From Brevibacterium senegalense (GTDB lineage: Bacteria; Actinomycetota; Actinomycetes; Actinomycetales; Brevibacteriaceae): a DNA stretch of 64,000 bases. The notes below the pieces were generated by a model, which saw nothing but the letters and a program-made list of their open reading frames with translations, searched no databases and was not told where the DNA came from. The translations under genes were made by a program, and so were the position numbers. Shown piece by piece: positions 1-8,682 of this stretch (within the stretch, counting starts at the first letter, position 1; the number at the start of each line of letters is the position of its first letter). The stretch covers positions 317,827 to 381,826 of the forward strand of contig NZ_HE978601.1 in the NCBI RefSeq assembly GCF_000285835.1. The letters run 5' to 3'.

Positions 1-540
1 CACCTGGGCGGCGCCGGAGTCCACGCGGACCTCGACCTGCTCGTCGGTCGCGATGATGAGCGGCTCGGTGCCGGTGCGCGCACCCGCCGCCTCCGCGGTG
101 CCCGGGTCCGGGCCGTCACCGGCGAGCACGTCGAGCTCGATCCAGTCGCCTGCCGCCTTGTTCTCATCGAGGACGCGGTACTCGACGGTCTCCGGAGCAT
201 CGGATGCGCCCAGCTCCCAGCTGACGCCCACGACGGCCACAGTGTCGTCACTCGCGTCCACGTCCACCTGGGCGGTGGCACCGGACACGATCTCCTGCGT
301 ACTCCCATCGACGGGCACCGGAGTCTGGTCGTCGGCCTCGGCGGGCTGCGCGGTCGACGGCGTGGGCATCGGCGCGTCCGCGTCTGCCTCGTCGGACACC
401 GTCAATGACGGCTCGGTGGCCGTGGACTCGGTCGTTCCGGTAGCACCCAGCCCCGCTGAGGCCTGCGCGGGCAGGGACCCCACCACCAGGGTCAGCGCGG
501 CTGTCGCAGCGATCGTCGGGACCAGCATCTGTCTGCGCAT
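1..540 (-). CDS. N-acetylmuramoyl-L-alanine amidase (PGRP type), N-terminal part
   Basis: This is the first 180 codons of a secreted protein that runs off the left edge. The ATG at 540 follows AAGGAG (546-551). Residues 1-30 form a signal peptide: a basic MRRQ start, a hydrophobic core and an AQA-SA cleavage area. A Thr/Ala/Asp-rich linker follows, then a beta-rich domain containing VVGVSWELG, a GPDPGTAEA stretch and a VEVRVDSG segment. This layout is what I know from the region before the zinc amidase domain of actinobacterial peptidoglycan-recognition amidases, which cut cell-wall stem peptides outside the cell. The catalytic domain itself is off-window, so the activity is inferred from the N-terminal module only. 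Confidence 0.65.
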   Translation of the reverse strand, partial: MRRQMLVPTIAATAALTLVVGSLPAQASAGLGATGTTESTATEPSLTVSDEADADAPMPTPSTAQPAEADDQTPVPVDGSTQEIVSGATAQVDVDASDDTVAVVGVSWELGASDAPETVEYRVLDENKAAGDWIELDVLAGDGPDPGTAEAAGARTGTEPLIIATDEQVEVRVDSGAAQV

Positions 541-752
541 GGGCGCTCCTTCACGTCATGTGTCTTCCACCAGGCGTGCGCTGTCACCAGCGGACATGAG
601 TGGAGCCCTGCAGTCGTCGATCCGGCGACCCTCAGCAGAGGCTCAAGGGATTCCGTACGTTTCCTGAAGGGTCGCCATCCGCATGATAGCGCGCCTGAGG
701 ACGGTTCGCGCCACTCGATCAGGCCTCTGGCCCGCAGCCGGAGACCGACGAC
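541..752. other. intergenic spacer, nothing recognised
   Basis: Apart from the amidase ribosome binding site at 546-551, I see no convincing gene, repeat or RNA between the amidase start and the tRNA-Thr hairpin. Confidence 0.5.
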
Positions 753-820
753 GGGCTCCACCACGAAAGGCCCCTCACGCAGCATTTCTGCTGGTGAGGG
801 GCCTTCTCGTGGTGGAGCCC
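753..820 (-). terminator. long inverted repeat downstream of tRNA-Thr
   Basis: The arms at 753-778 and 794-820 pair almost perfectly around an AT-rich loop (779-793). The core AGGCCCCTCAC/GTGAGGGGCCT is a strong terminator stem for tRNA-Thr. The outer part continues through the encoded CCA into the acceptor strand: GGGCTCCA at 753-760 is an inverted copy of the tRNA 3' end (813-820). Confidence 0.75.
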
Positions 821-889
821 CCTGCCGGATTCGAACCGGCGACCCTCTGTTTACAAGACAGATGCTCTGGCCAACTGAGCTAAGGAGGC
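813..889 (-). tRNA. tRNA-Thr (anticodon TGT)
   Basis: The reverse strand folds as a complete cloverleaf. The acceptor GCCTCCT pairs with AGGGGGC (one G-T pair), the D-arm is AGCTCAGTTGG-like, and the anticodon stem TCTGT/ACAGA encloses the loop CTTGTAA. The T-arm carries GGTTCGAATCC. Discriminator T73 is followed by an encoded CCA. The anticodon TGT reads ACA and related threonine codons. Confidence 0.96.
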
Positions 890-901
890 ATACGGCGGCC
901 C

Positions 902-907
902 AGTCTA
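902..907 (-). promoter_or_regulatory. -10 box of tRNA-Thr
   Basis: The reverse strand reads TAGACT 12 bases upstream of the mature tRNA 5' end. The same hexamer precedes tRNA-Lys. No clear -35 is visible in the GTGTGTGCG-rich sequence upstream. Confidence 0.55.
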
Positions 908-979
908 ATCCACCCCGCGCACACACGCACACAGGACGGATCCGGCGTGGGCGTCACCCACACCGGACCCTCCACGTGG

Positions 980-1864
980 TCAGCCCTGGCCGGACATCCG
1001 GATGAGGTCTGCGGCGAAGGCCTCGCGGTTCGACCAGTCGCCCTCGTACTCCTCGCCGTTGACCTTGACGTACGGGGTGCCCTGCAGCCCCTCGTCACCC
1101 AGCGCGTCCTGTGTGGTGCGCTCGACGTAGCGGTCGAAGCCCATGCCGGACATGCAGTCGCGGACCGTCGCGATCTCCTCGTCGTCGACGGTGACGGCGG
1201 CGTCCAGATCGACGCCCGCGCCCTCGGCGACGGCCATGAGCTCCTCGTCCGAGCGGCCCTCGCTGCCCTCCTCCGGCTGCTGCGCGAACAGGTCCGCGAA
1301 GAGGTCCGGGAGCACCGCGTGCTGGCCGGAGTCCGCGACGCAGGCGATCATGTTCGCCGTGCGGGTCGAGTACTCGTTGCCGCTGGAGTAGCGGTCCAGG
1401 ATCGCGACCGGCTCGTACTCGAGGACGATCGAGCCCTCTTCCGCGAGGCGCTTGAGCGTCTCCGCGTTCGTGTCCTCGAAGGCCTGGCAGCCGGGGCACT
1501 GGAAGTCCAGGTAGACCTTGACGACCGCCGCGCCGTCCTGGACTCCGGCCTCGGCGGGCGTGGGCAGCGCGGACACATCCGCGTTCTCGTCCTCGCCCTC
1601 CGGCAGCACGGCCTGCAGCCCCTCGCCCTCACCGGGACCGAACGCCACGGTGCCGGACACCATGCCCACCGGCGCGGGTGCGGGTCGCGACGACTGCCAC
1701 ACGAGCGTGCCGACGACGGCGATGACTGCGATCACCACGACCGCGATGCCGCCGTAGAGGATGGCCTTGGCCCTCTTCTCCTTCTGCGCCTGCGCGGCCG
1801 CGATCTGCCGCGCCTTCTCGCGTGCGTTCGCGCGGCGGTCATCAGCGGACGGGTTCTTCGCCAT
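980..1864 (-). CDS. membrane-anchored DsbA-like thioredoxin-fold protein
   Basis: The 294-residue product has a charged helical N-terminus (1-33), one membrane segment (about 34-56) and an exported thioredoxin-like domain. The active-site motif CPGC is at residues 123-126 in the context DFQCPGCQAFE. A cis-proline loop GTPYVKVNG lies near 262. This is the usual architecture of actinobacterial DsbA-family oxidoreductases that form or isomerise disulfides outside the membrane. The ATG at 1864 has GAGGGGC as ribosome binding site. It lies downstream of the Ser/Thr kinase on the same strand with a 134-base gap, so co-transcription is possible but not shown. The substrate is unknown. Confidence 0.88.
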   Translation of the reverse strand: MAKNPSADDRRANAREKARQIAAAQAQKEKRAKAILYGGIAVVVIAVIAVVGTLVWQSSRPAPAPVGMVSGTVAFGPGEGEGLQAVLPEGEDENADVSALPTPAEAGVQDGAAVVKVYLDFQCPGCQAFEDTNAETLKRLAEEGSIVLEYEPVAILDRYSSGNEYSTRTANMIACVADSGQHAVLPDLFADLFAQQPEEGSEGRSDEELMAVAEGAGVDLDAAVTVDDEEIATVRDCMSGMGFDRYVERTTQDALGDEGLQGTPYVKVNGEEYEGDWSNREAFAADLIRMSGQG

Positions 1865-1998
1865 AGCCCCTCATGTCTGTCGACTGTCGGATCGATCGTT
1901 GATACTTGTATCTCTTGAGACGAAGGGTACCGCGCACGCCCGTGCCGCGACCCTCAGTCGGTTCTCAGCCGACGCTCCCGCACGCGGTGCCGCGTGCA

Positions 1999-3966
1999 TC
2001 AGGCGCCGGGCTCCGGCAGATACTCGAACGGGTTCTCCGGCAGCGGCCACCAGACCGCCGACGCCCCGCCCAGCACGGTCGTGAACGCCAGGACGGCGAG
2101 CGCACCCAGCACGATCGCGGCGATCATCCCGGATCTCCCGGACTTCGTGAGCGGTGAGAAGAGGACCCGCGAGCCCAGTCGCAGGTTGTGCGACCCCGGC
2201 CCCAGCCACAGGACGACGCTGAAGACCAGCGCCGCCGCCCACAGTGCCCACTCCTCGTTGCGCCCCGTGGGCACGATGCCCACGATGTCCAGCCACGCGA
2301 GGATCGCCGCCGCCAGTGCCGCGACGGTGGGCAGCAGCAGGCTCAGCAGCGTCGTGAACACGGAGGCGACCGCGGAGCCTGGTGCGCGTGCGGCCGCGGA
2401 CCAGGCGCCGGCCGCCTGCGGGCCGTACTCGACGACACGGCGGCGGCGCGCGGTGTGCAGGCGGCCCGCCGTGCGCGCCAGGACCTGCCACACGATCATG
2501 ACGGCCGCGACGAGGATCGGTCCCAGTGCCGTGAAGACGATGCCGAAGAGGTTGAACGCCAGCAGCAGCCACGGTACCGTCGGCACGCGAGCGCCCTGCG
2601 GCGAATACGGCGAGTAGCCCCCCACTGCACCGTCCGGCCCGTGGGTCTGCACCGGGCCCGGGTGCTGGTTGTGGGGCTGGAGTCCCTGTCGCTCGTTCCG
2701 CTGTCGCTGCACCTCGTCCAGCGACAGCGCACCGTACGGTCGCTGTCCGTGGGGCGCGAAGGCCGCCGGCGCCGAGGCCTGGGCGACACCCGCTGGACCG
2801 GGACCGTGCGTGCCCGGTCCGCTCTGGGGTGCGAACTGCTGCTGCGGGTGTCCGTAGCCCTGTGAACCGTGCCCCTGCTGCGCGGGTGCGCCCTGCCAGC
2901 CCTGCGGTCCCCCGCCCTGTCGACCCTGCGGTCCCGGCTGCCCGTGCTGTCCCTGATGGGCGACGGCCGGCAGGCCCACCGCTGTCTGCGGCGGACCGTG
3001 GTGCGCGCGCGGCTGCCCCGGATAGGAGCCCGCGCCCGCTGCGCCCATGGCAGCACCCGCCGCGGCTCCTGCGACGGCCCCGCCGGCCACGGCGCCTGCG
3101 CCGTCGGGCTCGGAGTTCTGGACCGCACCGGCCTGCGGGATCTGCGTGCGGGTGGCACCGCCCAGTTCCGGCACACGGCCGGATTCGATGTCGACGAGCG
3201 CCTGGAGGATCATCGCGCCGGACGGCCGTCGCTCCGGCTTGGGCTCGAGGCACGCGCGCAGCAGCGGCACGAACCTCTGGGGCACGCCGTCCAGGTCCGC
3301 CTTGCCCATCGCGACGCGGCCCAGCACCGCCTCGAGCGGACCGGAGCCGAACGGGTTGCGGCCCGTCGCGGCGAACACCATCGTCGCCGCCCAGCCCCAC
3401 CAGTCCGTCTTCTCGCTCGAGGGCTTGCCGTCCGCGATCTCCGGGCTCAGGTAGCCGGGCGTGCCCATGACCAGACCCGTCGCGGTCACCTTGACCTCGT
3501 CCGCGACCTGGGCGATGCCGAAGTCGATGACCATCGGCTCGCCGTCCATGATCATGACGTTGGCGGGCTTGAGGTCGCGGTGGATGACCCCGGCCTCGTG
3601 CACGGCGTTGAGGGCGTCCAGCAGCGCGTGGCCGAAGTGGACGAGCTCGTCCTCCTGGAACGGCCCGTGCTCGCGGACGTCCGCGGACAGGGTCGTGCCG
3701 TCGACGAACTCCGTGACGATGAACGGACGGTCGGATTCGAGCTCCGCGTCCAGGACCTCTGCGATCCGCGGGTGCTTGATGCGCCGCAGCGTGCGGGTCT
3801 CGCGGGCCAGGCGCCGGCGGGCGGTGTCGTCGCTGGAGATGTGCGGGTGGAGGACCTTGACCGCGACGGGGCTGTTGCCGCCGTCGACGCCCAGGTACAC
3901 GACGCCCATGCCGCCGGCACCCAGCTCCTCGATCAGGCGATACCCGCCCAGTTCCTCCGTTTCCAC
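1999..3966 (-). CDS. membrane Ser/Thr protein kinase (Hanks type)
   Basis: Residues 1-265 are a full Hanks kinase domain: glycine loop GAGGMG (16-21), VAVK lysine 37, catalytic HRDLKPAN (129-136), DFG (148-150) and GTPGYLSPE in the activation segment. A Pro/Gln/Gly-rich linker follows (about 270-465). The C-terminus has four or five hydrophobic segments instead of the single membrane helix plus PASTA repeats of PknB. The GTG start at 3966 sits 7 bases after a TAAGCT -10, so the message is probably leaderless. It is divergent from otsA. No dedicated phosphatase or FHA partner is adjacent. The target is unknown. Confidence 0.93.
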   Translation of the reverse strand: METEELGGYRLIEELGAGGMGVVYLGVDGGNSPVAVKVLHPHISSDDTARRRLARETRTLRRIKHPRIAEVLDAELESDRPFIVTEFVDGTTLSADVREHGPFQEDELVHFGHALLDALNAVHEAGVIHRDLKPANVMIMDGEPMVIDFGIAQVADEVKVTATGLVMGTPGYLSPEIADGKPSSEKTDWWGWAATMVFAATGRNPFGSGPLEAVLGRVAMGKADLDGVPQRFVPLLRACLEPKPERRPSGAMILQALVDIESGRVPELGGATRTQIPQAGAVQNSEPDGAGAVAGGAVAGAAAGAAMGAAGAGSYPGQPRAHHGPPQTAVGLPAVAHQGQHGQPGPQGRQGGGPQGWQGAPAQQGHGSQGYGHPQQQFAPQSGPGTHGPGPAGVAQASAPAAFAPHGQRPYGALSLDEVQRQRNERQGLQPHNQHPGPVQTHGPDGAVGGYSPYSPQGARVPTVPWLLLAFNLFGIVFTALGPILVAAVMIVWQVLARTAGRLHTARRRRVVEYGPQAAGAWSAAARAPGSAVASVFTTLLSLLLPTVAALAAAILAWLDIVGIVPTGRNEEWALWAAALVFSVVLWLGPGSHNLRLGSRVLFSPLTKSGRSGMIAAIVLGALAVLAFTTVLGGASAVWWPLPENPFEYLPEPGA

Positions 3967-3970
3967 GCGG

Positions 3971-3980
3971 CTAAGCTTAG
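3971..3980. promoter_or_regulatory. symmetrical -10 element between kinase and otsA
   Basis: The perfect palindrome CTAAGCTTAG presents TAAGCT on both strands. On the minus strand it lies 7 bases before the kinase GTG. On the plus strand it could serve otsA with a leader of about 120 bases. Confidence 0.45.
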
Positions 3981-4103
3981 GGGAGAGATCTGAATGTCCC
4001 CGATCCGCCCGCCGGGTCGTGGCTCAGCGCGGGGAGACGCGCGGCGTGTCCTCGCCGCGCGGCACCGCAGCTCCACCGCCCGGTGGAGGGAGGAGTCCCA
4101 CCC

Positions 4104-5693
4104 ATGTCCACCGTCGGGAACGACGACACGACGTTCGACTTCGTCGTCATCGCCAACCGCCTCCCGGTCGACCGGGACGACACGGTCGATCCGCCTGCGT
4201 GGAGGGCCTCCCCCGGCGGCCTCGTCACCGCCGTCGCCCCCGTCATGCGCAGCACGCGCGGCGCATGGGTGGGGTGGGCCGGCGCGACGGACCAGGAGTT
4301 CGAGCCGTTCGACCTCGAGGACATGCACCTGGTCCCCGTGCCGCTCAGCTCAGAGGACATCGAGCGCTACTACGAGGGCTTCTCCAACGCGACGCTGTGG
4401 CCGCTCTACCACGACCTCATCGTGCACCCGGAGTACCACCGCACCTGGTGGGACAGCTATGTGGCGGTGAACGAGCGGTTCGCCGCCCGGGCCGCGCAGA
4501 TCGCCGCGCCGGGCGCCGTCGTGTGGGTGCACGACTACCAGCTGCAGCTGGTCCCGGCACTGCTGCGGCGGGCCCGTCCGGACCTGGCGATCGGGTTCTT
4601 CAACCACATCCCGTTCCCCGGCTGGGAGATCTTCGCGCAGCTGCCGTGGCGGGCGCAGATCCTCGAGGGCATGCTGGGCGCGGATCTCATCGGCTTCCAG
4701 CGACCGGCGGACGCCGCGAACTTCCGCCGCGCCGTGCGGATCACGCTCAAGCGGTCGACGAAGGACACCGCCGTCAGCGTGCCCGGACCGGACGGCGCGG
4801 AATCGCACGTCGCGCATGCCCGGTCGTTCCCCATCTCGATCGACACCGCGCAGCTGGACGCGATGGCCCGGTCGGAGGCGACGATCGCCCGCGCCCGCGA
4901 GATCCGCCGGGAGCTGGGCGATCCGGAGATCCTCCTCCTGGGCGTCGACCGCATGGACTACACGAAGGGGATCCGGCACCGGATCAAGGCCTTCGGCGAG
5001 CTGCTGGACGACGGCAGCGTCTCCTCCGGCGAGGCGACGCTCGTCCAGATCGCGACACCCAGCCGCGAGCGGATCGGGCAGTACCGGCAGCTGCGCGACG
5101 ACGTCGAGCAGGCGGTGGGCCGCCTCAACGGCGAGCACTCGACGCTGCACCACCAGCCGGTCCACTACTTCCACCACTCGTACCCCCGCGACGAGATGGC
5201 CGCGTACTACCTGGCAGCGGACGTCATGCTCGTGACGGCGCTGCGCGATGGGATGAACCTCGTGGCGAAGGAGTACGTCGCGTGCCGCACGGAGGACGAC
5301 GGCGTGCTGGTGCTCAGCGAGTTCACCGGTGCGGCGGAGCAGCTGACCCAGGCCGTCACCGTGAATCCGTACGACATCACCGGCCTCAAGGCGAGCATCC
5401 TGCAGGCGGTCCGCATGCCCCAACAGGAGCGCCGCCGCCGGATGCGCGCAATGCGCCGCCGGCTGCACACGGAGGACGTCGCCCGCTGGTCCGCGGACTT
5501 CCTGGGCACCCTGCGCGGGATCGCCGCCACCCGCCGAGGCGCCGCCCACGCCGTCACCGCCGCCCCCGGCTCGCTCCCCTCGGACACAGCCCCTTCGGAC
5601 ACAACCCCCTCCGACGCGTCCACCCCACCCCGCAGCCCCTCCGTCACCCCTCCCCCGGACACATCCGACCCCACCCCGGAGACGCCCCTGTGA
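4104..5693 (+). CDS. otsA: trehalose-6-phosphate synthase
   Basis: This 529-residue GT20 glycosyltransferase joins UDP- or ADP-glucose to glucose-6-phosphate, giving trehalose-6-phosphate in the cytoplasm. Family signatures appear in order: SPGGLVTA near the N-terminus, VWVHDYQLQLVP, GFFNHIPFPGWEIF, GADLIGFQ, GVDRMDYTKGI and DGMNLVAKEYV. I chose the ATG at 4104 because GGGAGGAG (4088-4095) is ideally spaced; an upstream in-frame GTG at 4083 overlaps that site. The last 45 or so residues are a Ser/Thr/Pro/Asp-rich tail beyond the enzyme core. The stop overlaps the otsB GTG by four bases, so the two are coupled. Confidence 0.96.
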   Translation: MSTVGNDDTTFDFVVIANRLPVDRDDTVDPPAWRASPGGLVTAVAPVMRSTRGAWVGWAGATDQEFEPFDLEDMHLVPVPLSSEDIERYYEGFSNATLWPLYHDLIVHPEYHRTWWDSYVAVNERFAARAAQIAAPGAVVWVHDYQLQLVPALLRRARPDLAIGFFNHIPFPGWEIFAQLPWRAQILEGMLGADLIGFQRPADAANFRRAVRITLKRSTKDTAVSVPGPDGAESHVAHARSFPISIDTAQLDAMARSEATIARAREIRRELGDPEILLLGVDRMDYTKGIRHRIKAFGELLDDGSVSSGEATLVQIATPSRERIGQYRQLRDDVEQAVGRLNGEHSTLHHQPVHYFHHSYPRDEMAAYYLAADVMLVTALRDGMNLVAKEYVACRTEDDGVLVLSEFTGAAEQLTQAVTVNPYDITGLKASILQAVRMPQQERRRRMRAMRRRLHTEDVARWSADFLGTLRGIAATRRGAAHAVTAAPGSLPSDTAPSDTTPSDASTPPRSPSVTPPPDTSDPTPETPL

Positions 5694-6583
5694 CCGCACT
5701 GCTCGACCCGCCCCTCACGGCTCCCTCGGCCCTCGACCTCTCCCCTCTCACCACCGCACACACCCTGCTGGTCGCTCTCGACTTCGACGGCGTCATCGCG
5801 CCGCTGCAGGACGACCCGGCGGCCTCCCGCCCCCTGCCCCGCTCGGCGGAGGCCGTCGCACAGCTGGCCGCGCTGCCGAACACCCCGGTGGGCTACATCT
5901 CCGGCCGCAGCATGGAGGTCCTGCAGGACCTGTCCGCCGCCCCGGACTCCGTCCTCTTCATCGGCTCCCACGGCCTGGAGACGGACTTCTCCGCCCTGCC
6001 CGCGGACCCGGCCGCGGTGGAGACTCCCGCCGCCGGCGCACCCGGCTGGTCCACTCCCCTCACCGCCGCCGAGGCCGCCCTCCTCGACGAGCTGGACGCC
6101 GGCTTCCGCTCCATCGCCGCCGGCACCCCGGCCCAGGGTCACGGGGAGCTGCGGATCGAGCCCAAGCCGCTGGGCCGGACCGCGCACACGCGCGGGGTCA
6201 GCGAGAATCGCGCGGACTACTTCCACGCGGAACTGGCCGTCCTGGCCGCGCGACTCACCGGACTGCGCAGCTTCGCCGGTCACGCGATGACGGAGTTCGC
6301 GGTCCGCATGGAGACGAAGGGCGACGGCCTGGCCCGCATGATCGCGGCGACGCAGGCGGACGCCGTCCTCTTCCTGGGCGACGACACGACGGATGAGGAC
6401 GCCTTCGCGCACCTGAACGAGCGCACCGACCTCGTGGGCCTGGGCGTCAAGGTGGGCGATCAGGCCACGGCCGCCCCGCACCGCATCGCGGGCCCGGAGG
6501 CCGTCGCGGACCTGCTGACCCGGCTGGTAGCGGAGCGGCGGGCCGCGCTGGGACGGGACCGCGACCTCGGCGACGGGGTGTGA
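5690..6583 (+). CDS. otsB: trehalose-6-phosphate phosphatase
   Basis: This 297-residue HAD-family phosphatase removes the phosphate made by OtsA to give trehalose, an osmolyte and stress sugar. The nucleophile motif is DFDGV (31-35), with IGSHGLE in the cap region and FLGDDTTDEDAF as the metal-binding motif near the end. The GTG at 5690 overlaps the otsA stop (GTGA) and has GGAG at 5678-5681. An open frame extends far upstream, but homology starts only here, inside the coupled junction. The next gene is convergent and ends five bases later. Confidence 0.94.
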   Translation: MTALLDPPLTAPSALDLSPLTTAHTLLVALDFDGVIAPLQDDPAASRPLPRSAEAVAQLAALPNTPVGYISGRSMEVLQDLSAAPDSVLFIGSHGLETDFSALPADPAAVETPAAGAPGWSTPLTAAEAALLDELDAGFRSIAAGTPAQGHGELRIEPKPLGRTAHTRGVSENRADYFHAELAVLAARLTGLRSFAGHAMTEFAVRMETKGDGLARMIAATQADAVLFLGDDTTDEDAFAHLNERTDLVGLGVKVGDQATAAPHRIAGPEAVADLLTRLVAERRAALGRDRDLGDGV

Positions 6584-6587
6584 GTCC

Positions 6588-7601
6588 TCAGCGCTTGGTG
6601 ACCGGGCGGATCGAGGCGCGCAGCACCAGCTCCGGGACGACCCGGTAGTGGGCGGCATCGGCCTGCGTGCCGGCGGCGCGCTGGTCGATGACGCGGCGCA
6701 GCTCCGCGACCGCGGACTCCGCCAGCCGCGCCCAGTCGTACGTCACCTGCGACATGGGCGGATCCAGGACGTCCGCGTCCTGCAGGTCGCCCACGGACAG
6801 CAGGGACAGGTCGCGGGGCACGTGCAGGCGGGCCTGCGCGGTCGCCTCGAAGAAGCCCAGGGTGAGCGCGGGCGAGGTCGTGATGGCGGCGGTGATGTCC
6901 TGGGCGAGGAGGACCTCGGCGGCGTGGGTGCCGGCGTGCTGGCCCTCGCGGGCGAACTCGACCGGGGCCTCGGACCGGGTGGCCGGCACGTGCAGCGTCT
7001 GGGAGACGGCCTGGCGGAACACGTGGGCGCGGGATTCCGCGGCGGAGTTCTGCATGACCGCGAACCCGATCCGCCTGTGCCCCATGTGGACGAGGTGGCG
7101 GACGGCCGTCTCGATGCCGCTGGACGCGTCGAGGACGAACTGGGGCAGCCCCGAATGCGGCGCGTTCGAGATGCGCACGACCGGGATGCCGGCCTGCGCC
7201 AGCCGGGGTGCGCTGCGGCCGGCCTCCGCACCGCCCAGCACGATCGCACCGGCGACCCCGCGGGCGGCGAAGGCGGGAGCGGGATCGAGGTCCTCGGCGG
7301 CGGTGGCGGACACCGCGATGTGCCCGCGCGCGAAGATCTCGCGGTTGAGCGCCAGCGCCACCGTCCCGTAGTGGTCGACGTCCGGCTCCTCCAGCTGGTT
7401 CGACACGACGCCGATGAGCTGGGGACCCGCGGCGGGGGCGCCCGGGTCCGGCGACGGCTCGACCCCCAGCCCGCGCAGGGCGACGGCGACGGCCTCGCGG
7501 GCGGCCGGAGACGTCCCGGGGACCCGGCGCAGGACGCGGGAGACGGTCGACGGGGACAGGTCCGCGGCCTGGGCGATCTGGCGCAGGGTGGGGCGGCTCA
7601 T
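6588..7601 (-). CDS. LacI-family transcriptional regulator (downstream copy)
   Basis: This is a 337-residue repressor-type protein. The N-terminal helix-turn-helix is at about 5-25 (TLRQIAQAADLSPSTVSRVL), followed by a hinge and a periplasmic-binding-protein-like effector domain (GVVSNQLEEPD, VRHLVHMGHRRIGFA). The ATG at 7601 overlaps the stop of the upstream LacI gene (ATGA) and no strong ribosome site precedes it, so translation is probably coupled. The effector is likely a sugar or sugar acid by family. The nearest candidate target is the dehydrogenase at 8683. The two tandem regulators are clearly diverged, not recent copies. Confidence 0.87.
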   Translation of the reverse strand: MSRPTLRQIAQAADLSPSTVSRVLRRVPGTSPAAREAVAVALRGLGVEPSPDPGAPAAGPQLIGVVSNQLEEPDVDHYGTVALALNREIFARGHIAVSATAAEDLDPAPAFAARGVAGAIVLGGAEAGRSAPRLAQAGIPVVRISNAPHSGLPQFVLDASSGIETAVRHLVHMGHRRIGFAVMQNSAAESRAHVFRQAVSQTLHVPATRSEAPVEFAREGQHAGTHAAEVLLAQDITAAITTSPALTLGFFEATAQARLHVPRDLSLLSVGDLQDADVLDPPMSQVTYDWARLAESAVAELRRVIDQRAAGTQADAAHYRVVPELVLRASIRPVTKR

Positions 7602-8581
7602 CGCTGCACCGCCGTCGTCGAGCGCCGGGCGATGAGGGACGGGCGGAAGGTGGGCGGGACGGCGGGCAGCCGATCGCCGGGCAGGTCCAGGACGGTGCGG
7701 GCGGCGGCGGTGAGCGACTCCGCCATCCCGTTCGTGTCGAAGCCCAGGACCGTGGCCGGCGGCTGCGTGTAGCGCAGTGTCAGCGAATCGCCCAGGCTCA
7801 CCGCGGACAGGTCGCGGGGGACAACGAGGCCGCGCTGCCGGATGCCGTGGAACACGCCGTAGAGCTGCAGGCCGGACTGGACGATGACGGCGGTGCACGT
7901 GCGGTCCTTGAGGCGCAGGGCTGCGTCGATGCCACCGGCGAACGACTTGGGGACCGGCGCGATCCAGTCCTCCAGACCGTCGTGGAACCGCGCCATCGGG
8001 TGGTCGGCCAGGAAGCGGGCGCGCAGCTGATCCGCCAGCACGCCGCTGTCGTTGCAGATGAGGCCTATCCGCCGGTGTCCGATCGCCAGCAGATGGTCGA
8101 ACGCGAGGGTGAGGCCGCCGGCCAGGTCGATGCGCGCAGCGATCGTCTCGCCGGGGTAGGGCTCACGAGTGCTGTCCCGGGCGGCCTCCGCGAAGCGCAC
8201 GACTGGTACCGGCAGGTCGACCGGTGTGAAGGTGGGGGTGAGGACGAGCGAGGCACCGGCGGCGACGACGGCCTCGACCTCGGACAGGTCCGCTCCGATC
8301 GAGGGGGTCGCGGTGAGGACGCCGCTGCGCTGGAGGGCGACGTCGACGCGGTTGAGGACGTCCAGCTGCCAGTGCTCCGGGCGCGCGGGTGCGCAGACGG
8401 CGACGAGCGGGTGGACGGTGCGCTCCAGGAGCGTCGAGCGGGTGTACCCCAGCTCACGCATCGCCGCCCGCACGCGGTCCGCGGTCGCCTGCGCCACGAC
8501 GCCCCGGTCGTTGAGGACGCGCGAGACCGTCGAGAGGGAGACCCCCGCCCGCGCCGCGATGTCCTCGACCGTCACCGTCAT
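7598..8581 (-). CDS. LacI-family transcriptional regulator (upstream copy)
   Basis: This 327-residue LacI/GalR protein has its DNA-binding helix-turn-helix at residues 4-24 (VEDIAARAGVSLSTVSRVLN) and a C-terminal ligand domain with LLAIGHRRIGLI. The ATG at 8581 lies 6 bases after a TAGGAT -10 (8588-8593) without a Shine-Dalgarno, which predicts a leaderless message. It is divergent from the short-chain dehydrogenase at 8683, the most likely regulated gene. I could not find a clean LacI-type palindrome in the roughly 100-base gap between them. Confidence 0.87.
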   Translation of the reverse strand: MTVTVEDIAARAGVSLSTVSRVLNDRGVVAQATADRVRAAMRELGYTRSTLLERTVHPLVAVCAPARPEHWQLDVLNRVDVALQRSGVLTATPSIGADLSEVEAVVAAGASLVLTPTFTPVDLPVPVVRFAEAARDSTREPYPGETIAARIDLAGGLTLAFDHLLAIGHRRIGLICNDSGVLADQLRARFLADHPMARFHDGLEDWIAPVPKSFAGGIDAALRLKDRTCTAVIVQSGLQLYGVFHGIRQRGLVVPRDLSAVSLGDSLTLRYTQPPATVLGFDTNGMAESLTAAARTVLDLPGDRLPAVPPTFRPSLIARRSTTAVQR

Positions 8582-8587
8582 GCGTCC

Positions 8588-8593
8588 ATCCTA
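8588..8593 (-). promoter_or_regulatory. -10 box for the LacI pair
   Basis: TAGGAT on the reverse strand, 6 bases before the ATG at 8581. This is a leaderless configuration. Confidence 0.5.
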
Positions 8594-8682
8594 GGGCTGG
8601 CCGGTATGCGGACCATTCGTGCACATCTGGGTGCCGATGGACGATGATCGGAGGGACCATCGCAACCCCAGGAAGGCCCACC

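Noticed and set aside
8582-8682. LacI operator between the regulators and the SDR gene
   Set aside because: Only short scattered GGACCAT/CGATGG pieces; no symmetric palindrome of the expected kind.
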